This document shows positions 60,830 through 64,000 of a stretch of 64,000 nt of DNA, piece after piece. This DNA comes from Cladopsammia gracilis (Eukaryota; Cnidaria; Anthozoa; Scleractinia; Dendrophylliidae), in NCBI GenBank assembly GCA_022457155.1, contig JAJGOT010000259.1:870501-934500 (forward strand). The letters are read 5' to 3'. The notes under the pieces were generated by a model. It saw nothing but the letters and a program-made list of their open reading frames with translations. It was not told the DNA's origin and did no database searches. Each line of letters begins with the position of its first letter. Positions within the stretch are counted from its first letter, which is position 1. The translations under genes and the position numbers were made by a program.

Positions 60830-62260
60830 TTAAAATAATTAATTAGTTAGCTCATTCTTTTCCGGACAGTTAATAAAGACCTCTGACCTCGCTTCAGCGC
60901 CGACTTAAGCTTTTTGACTGTAGTAAAGACAAACAAAATGTTGTGTAATTTAGTTCCATAAGTAGATTGAAAATTATACATTTTTAGGCGATCCACAAGT
61001 TATCGCTGGTAGCAAACACAAAATAGTGGTACTGGCGATCGGACTATCTTAAGTCACGACCATAACAAAAACTTATGAAGGAGGTGGGGGAGGCTCGATC
61101 ATCCGTGCGCAATATACAAGAAAAGTTTGACTTGAATTTTAGTTCACGCTTAATTTTTTTTAGATCGTTTTGGAACAAACGAATGTCTATTTAATTTCTC
61201 CTAGATGATACTAACAACGCTATAAGAAAAAAAAAAAGTGTAGAGGCCATTTATTCAGTTTCTTTCCTTCCTCGCTAAACGAATCTGTTAATAATTAAAC
61301 TTGAACTATCTGAACCGTGTGTGGCCAGTGATATGTTTGATATTGTACTACATTTGCACCACAGATACATTGCATTGACTATCAAGCAGTTCTGAAGTAT
61401 TTTTCCACACAAAATTAGAAAATCAGTTCTGCATCCCAATGATTACTTTATGGCAATCATATCTTTCAAATTTAAGTTTATTCATCTCTACGATGGCCGT
61501 AAATATGTATAAGAACGTAGAATTTCAAACGTAAACAAACCGGTAAATAGTATTTACAATAACAAGAATCTCAAACGAAAGGAAGCTAACAAGGGTAACT
61601 AGACGACATGTCTGATCCGTCCAAACCCAAACTACCACGCAGCTATCACAACAATACAATCAATTAGTTATAACACTTACGTATCCTTTCAGGTGGAAAA
61701 CTGGTATTTAATACTGATAAACTCCTCGCCCTGGATATTTTTATAGCTTTTTTTTAGCCTGTAAAATCGCACTTCCTTTCTGAACCGTATGCAAAATGGA
61801 ACAAGGGCTTTTAAAAAAATTCTAAAACTAACTTTTTCCGTCTTTAATTAAAAGAAAGCTGTCGCGACAGAGCTGGTCGGAGGGGTGGGGGCTTAACCCT
61901 TCAAACCGAGATAATAAAAGGTCTCAATAGAGCGGCTTCTATTTTATGCCATTTTTACTGGGATAAACATGTGCTGTATCAACCAGAATTATGTCGAAGA
62001 TGTGGTGGTTGCGGACCTTGTAAGTAATATTTTTCGCGTTCGAAGAACGCAATCCTATTTTCGTTCATTTCCGCCCGGAAATTCCTTTGAACGCGTCTCC
62101 ATAATCTGTAATTGTTCGCTTTATTAAATTTGTTTAGTCTTGGGCACCCGATAAGATAAGTTATTCAATTAATAACAATAAGCAAATATTTATCCAGGAC
62201 AACCCGCCAGTGCGAGAAGTACTGTTATCAAAGGGGTCCTGTTACAAAAAATAGAATAAA
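60830..62260. other. intergenic, no gene recognised
   Basis: It includes the empty-site repeat (60938-61050) and otherwise AT-rich unique-looking DNA with no supported exon. Confidence 0.5.
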
Positions 62261-62376
62261 AGCAATGAAAAGCATTTTCTTAGCCTTACACCCAATTGAA
62301 GAAACCTTGTCGGATGAAATGTGTGAACATGAACGATACGACCGAAAGGTTTTCTGGGAAGTAAAAAAAAACTTTT

Positions 62377-62386
62377 ATTTACATAT

Positions 62387-62417
<31 letters not shown>

Positions 62418-62418
62418 T
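62377..62418. repeat. (TTTA)n microsatellite inside the Penelope-like remnant
   Basis: About ten ttta units interrupt the conserved region just before DHVTSTGHN. Confidence 0.85.
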
Positions 62419-62698
62419 GTGCAGACCACGTCACATCAACTGGTCACAACTTCAAATGGTACCACTTTGAGATATTGGCAAAAGGTCGGTCCGATACTCA
62501 CTGTAAGATTAAGAAGACTCTACTTATTAAGGAACTCAGACCTACCCTTAACGATAATGTCAGCAGCGAAAAGCTAATTCTTTATTTGTTTGCATCTTTT
62601 ATATGCAAATTTTTCTCATCTTATGTTATTGTTGTTGTTAATTAGTTACTTGTTATTCATTTAAATTTAGTTGTTACTTGTATTCTAAACGGTCACTT

Positions 62699-62730
62699 CT
62701 GAGGATGTATGTTGTAACATACGAAACGTC
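62699..62730 (+). ncRNA. hammerhead-ribozyme-like motif
   Basis: CTGAGGA (62699-62705) fits the CUGANGA core. A stem GTATGTT/AACATAC (707-713 with 716-722) follows, then GAAAC and GTC. One extra T (706) separates the core from the stem, and stem III would be only two pairs, so catalytic activity is doubtful. Penelope-like elements are known carriers of hammerhead motifs, which is why I list it. Confidence 0.35.
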
Positions 62731-62985
62731 AAGTTAATATTTTGTTTTCCAACATGCGTTTTATTGTCATGTTTGTCACTGCAGTTTGTGTGCTTTTTCT
62801 TATTAAGCTACGATGGCCAAGGAGAATTAATTTTTACGATACTATTTATTTACATTTATTTATACACGGTTTTAAAAAAAGAAATACATCAGGTAAATAA
62901 AATACTAATCTAAACATTAATATAATCATTAACTAAACCTGTTTTCCATGAATGCCGTGTCTCTAATTTATAAAATTAAGTTTCA

Positions 62986-63213
62986 CTAATTTCTTATATT
63001 GATTGAGCGATTTTGTCTCCTAAGATTACAGGGAAGGCTGTTCCAGAGAGCTGCACCGCTATAGCTAAAGCTATTTTTCAAATAGTTAGTTCGTAGAAGA
63101 GGGAAATCTAGTTTGTTTACAGAGTCCCTTAAAGAATAGCGCGTTCCATTGCGTTTAAGAAATTTAGATGATAAGTATTCAGGAACAAGACCATTCGAAG
63201 ATTTATATACCAT
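62986..63213 (-). pseudogene. CR1/L2-like ORF2 C-terminal fragment
   Basis: The minus strand reads MVYKSSNGLVPEYLSSKF, KRNGTRYSLRDSVNKLDFPL, LRTNYLKNSFSYSGAALWNS and LPCNLRRQ. This is the tail of a non-LTR reverse transcriptase protein, here 75 codons without a stop. No upstream catalytic domain is attached. Confidence 0.75.
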
Positions 63214-63254
63214 TAAGGCTTTCTGAATTTGGCACTCTCAGATAAATGACACGT

Positions 63255-63800
63255 TATTATAACACAGTATGCGCAAAATCGTCCTCTGAATCTTTTAGGA
63301 AGGAGCAGATGAAATATACTGACAAATTACACATAATTATAACACAGTATGAACAAAATCGTGGGCAGCACGGTGGTCTAGTGGTTAGCGCGTCGGACTT
63401 TCAATCTGAAGGTCGGTGGTTCGAGCCTGGTCTCTGCCGTCGTGTTGTTTCCTTAGACAAGAAACTTTACTCCACACTGTCTCTCTCCACCCAGGTGTAT
63501 AAATGGGTACCGGCGACAAAATGCTGGGGGTAACCCTGCGATGGACTAGCATCCCATCCAGGGGGGAGTAGCAATATTCCTAGTTGCTTCATGCTACGGA
63601 AACCGGGTTAAGCTCCGGCCGTGTGGGCTATTGTGGCCCGAGTGCGACTTTACCTTTACTATGAACAAAATCGTCCTCTGAATCTTTTAGGAAGGAATAG
63701 ATTAAATATACTGATAAATTACACATAATTATAACACAGTATGAACAAAATCATCCTCTGAATCTTTTAGGAAGGAATAGATCTTTTAAAAATACTGAGG
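63255..63800. repeat. ~80-bp tandem repeat, three copies, split by a SINE
   Basis: Units contain attataacacagtatgaaca, aaatcgtcctctgaatcttt and taggaaggaatagat. They start near 63255, 63335 and 63728; the SINE insert explains the longer last spacing. Confidence 0.85.
63362..63659 (+). mobile_element. full-length tRNA-derived SINE with 14-bp target-site duplication
   Basis: The head has an A box (tggtctagtggttagcgcg) and a B box (ggttcgagcct). A five-pair anticodon stem (TCGGA/TCTGA) encloses the loop CTTTCAA, which has a UUC-like anticodon. The body includes ccaggtgtataaatgggta and ctgcgatggactagcatccc. TATGAACAAAATCG occurs on both sides (63348-63361, 63660-63673). Fragments of the same family are at 40-160, 548-700 (reversed) and 33805-33910. 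Confidence 0.85.
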
Positions 63801-63879
63801 AATGAAATGTTAACAGGCTTTATTTGTGTCGTATCCTTTATGGTTTATGCTTTTTTCCCCGACAACGTTTCTTCAATTA

Positions 63880-64000
63880 CAGGTGTATACTAGCTGTATA
63901 CTAGGTGTATACTAGGTGTATACTAGGCGTATACTAGGCGTATACTAGGTGTATACTAGGCGTATACTAAACGTATACTTGGCGTATACTAGGCGTATAC
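63880..64000. repeat. 11-bp tandem repeat cut by the window edge
   Basis: Units are aggtgtatact or aggcgtatact, about eleven copies, continuing to the last base. Confidence 0.9.

Larger units (their letters stand above)
62265..62760 (+). pseudogene. Penelope-like element remnant: GIY-YIG tail and 3' structured region
   Basis: After a (TTTA)n tract, the frame at 62424-62590 reads DHVTSTGHNFKWYHFEILAK, RSDTHCKIKKTLLIKELRPT and LNDNVSSEK. This is the C-terminal part of the GIY-YIG endonuclease of Penelope-like elements (K-x-E/K-x-LLI, P-x-LN). The GIY-YIG catalytic start is absent. Downstream comes ctgaggatgtatgttgtaac, then atacgaaacgtc (62699-62730), a structured motif commonly seen at this place. 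Confidence 0.65.

Overview
The window looks like nuclear DNA from an early-branching animal, most likely an anthozoan cnidarian such as a stony coral. Three things suggest this. The genes have many short exons with canonical GT-AG borders and animal-only families (MAGI, BICD, ARL8, MTMR14). The introns are AT-rich and crowded with small terminal-inverted-repeat elements. The retroelement debris (CR1/L2-like reverse transcriptase tails, a Penelope-like GIY-YIG tail, tRNA-derived SINEs) has the style of coral genomes. The organism call is inference; I cannot search databases.

Layout, left to right. (1) 827-10566, plus strand: 3' part of MTMR14/Jumpy, a phosphoinositide 3-phosphatase, with the catalytic CX5R exon and a 65-copy, 34-bp minisatellite in one intron. 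(2) 10567-15491: intergenic, full of TIR elements. (3) 15492-19029, minus: complete ARL8 lysosomal small GTPase, 7 exons. (4) 19299-22840, plus: complete Bicaudal D dynein adaptor, 2 exons, sharing a 269-bp divergent promoter with ARL8. (5) 25154-28060, minus: a short five-exon gene that I recognise as a probable REDIC1/C12orf40 (meiotic crossover factor) homologue. (6) 28421-42282, plus: complete MAGI scaffold gene, 19 exons and 1303 codons plus stop, head to head with the REDIC1-like gene. (7) 42283-47347: intergenic, with an 11-copy ~240-bp satellite. (8) 47348-51050, plus: a two-exon secreted protein of unknown family, carrying a one-base frameshift in an A7 run, with reverse-transcriptase remnants in its intron. 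(9) 52996-60396, minus: a mosaic extracellular protein (leader, six-bladed YWTD propeller, two TSP1 repeats, one sushi domain). Its 3' end was not found, and one TSP1 exon arose by a recent 1.33-kb tandem duplication. (10) 60397-64000: repeats, including a Penelope-like remnant, a SINE with a clear 14-bp target-site duplication, and an 11-bp tandem array cut by the window edge.

Splice phases were tracked by hand. Exon sums are divisible by three for MTMR14 (978 nt from the first visible exon), ARL8 (558), BICD (2313), the REDIC1-like gene (546) and MAGI (3912), which supports the exon models. Functionally the genes cover lysosome and Golgi transport (ARL8 with kinesin, BICD with dynein), phosphoinositide turnover in autophagy (MTMR14), junction scaffolding (MAGI) and extracellular matrix or receptor proteins. 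They look like ordinary neighbours rather than one pathway.
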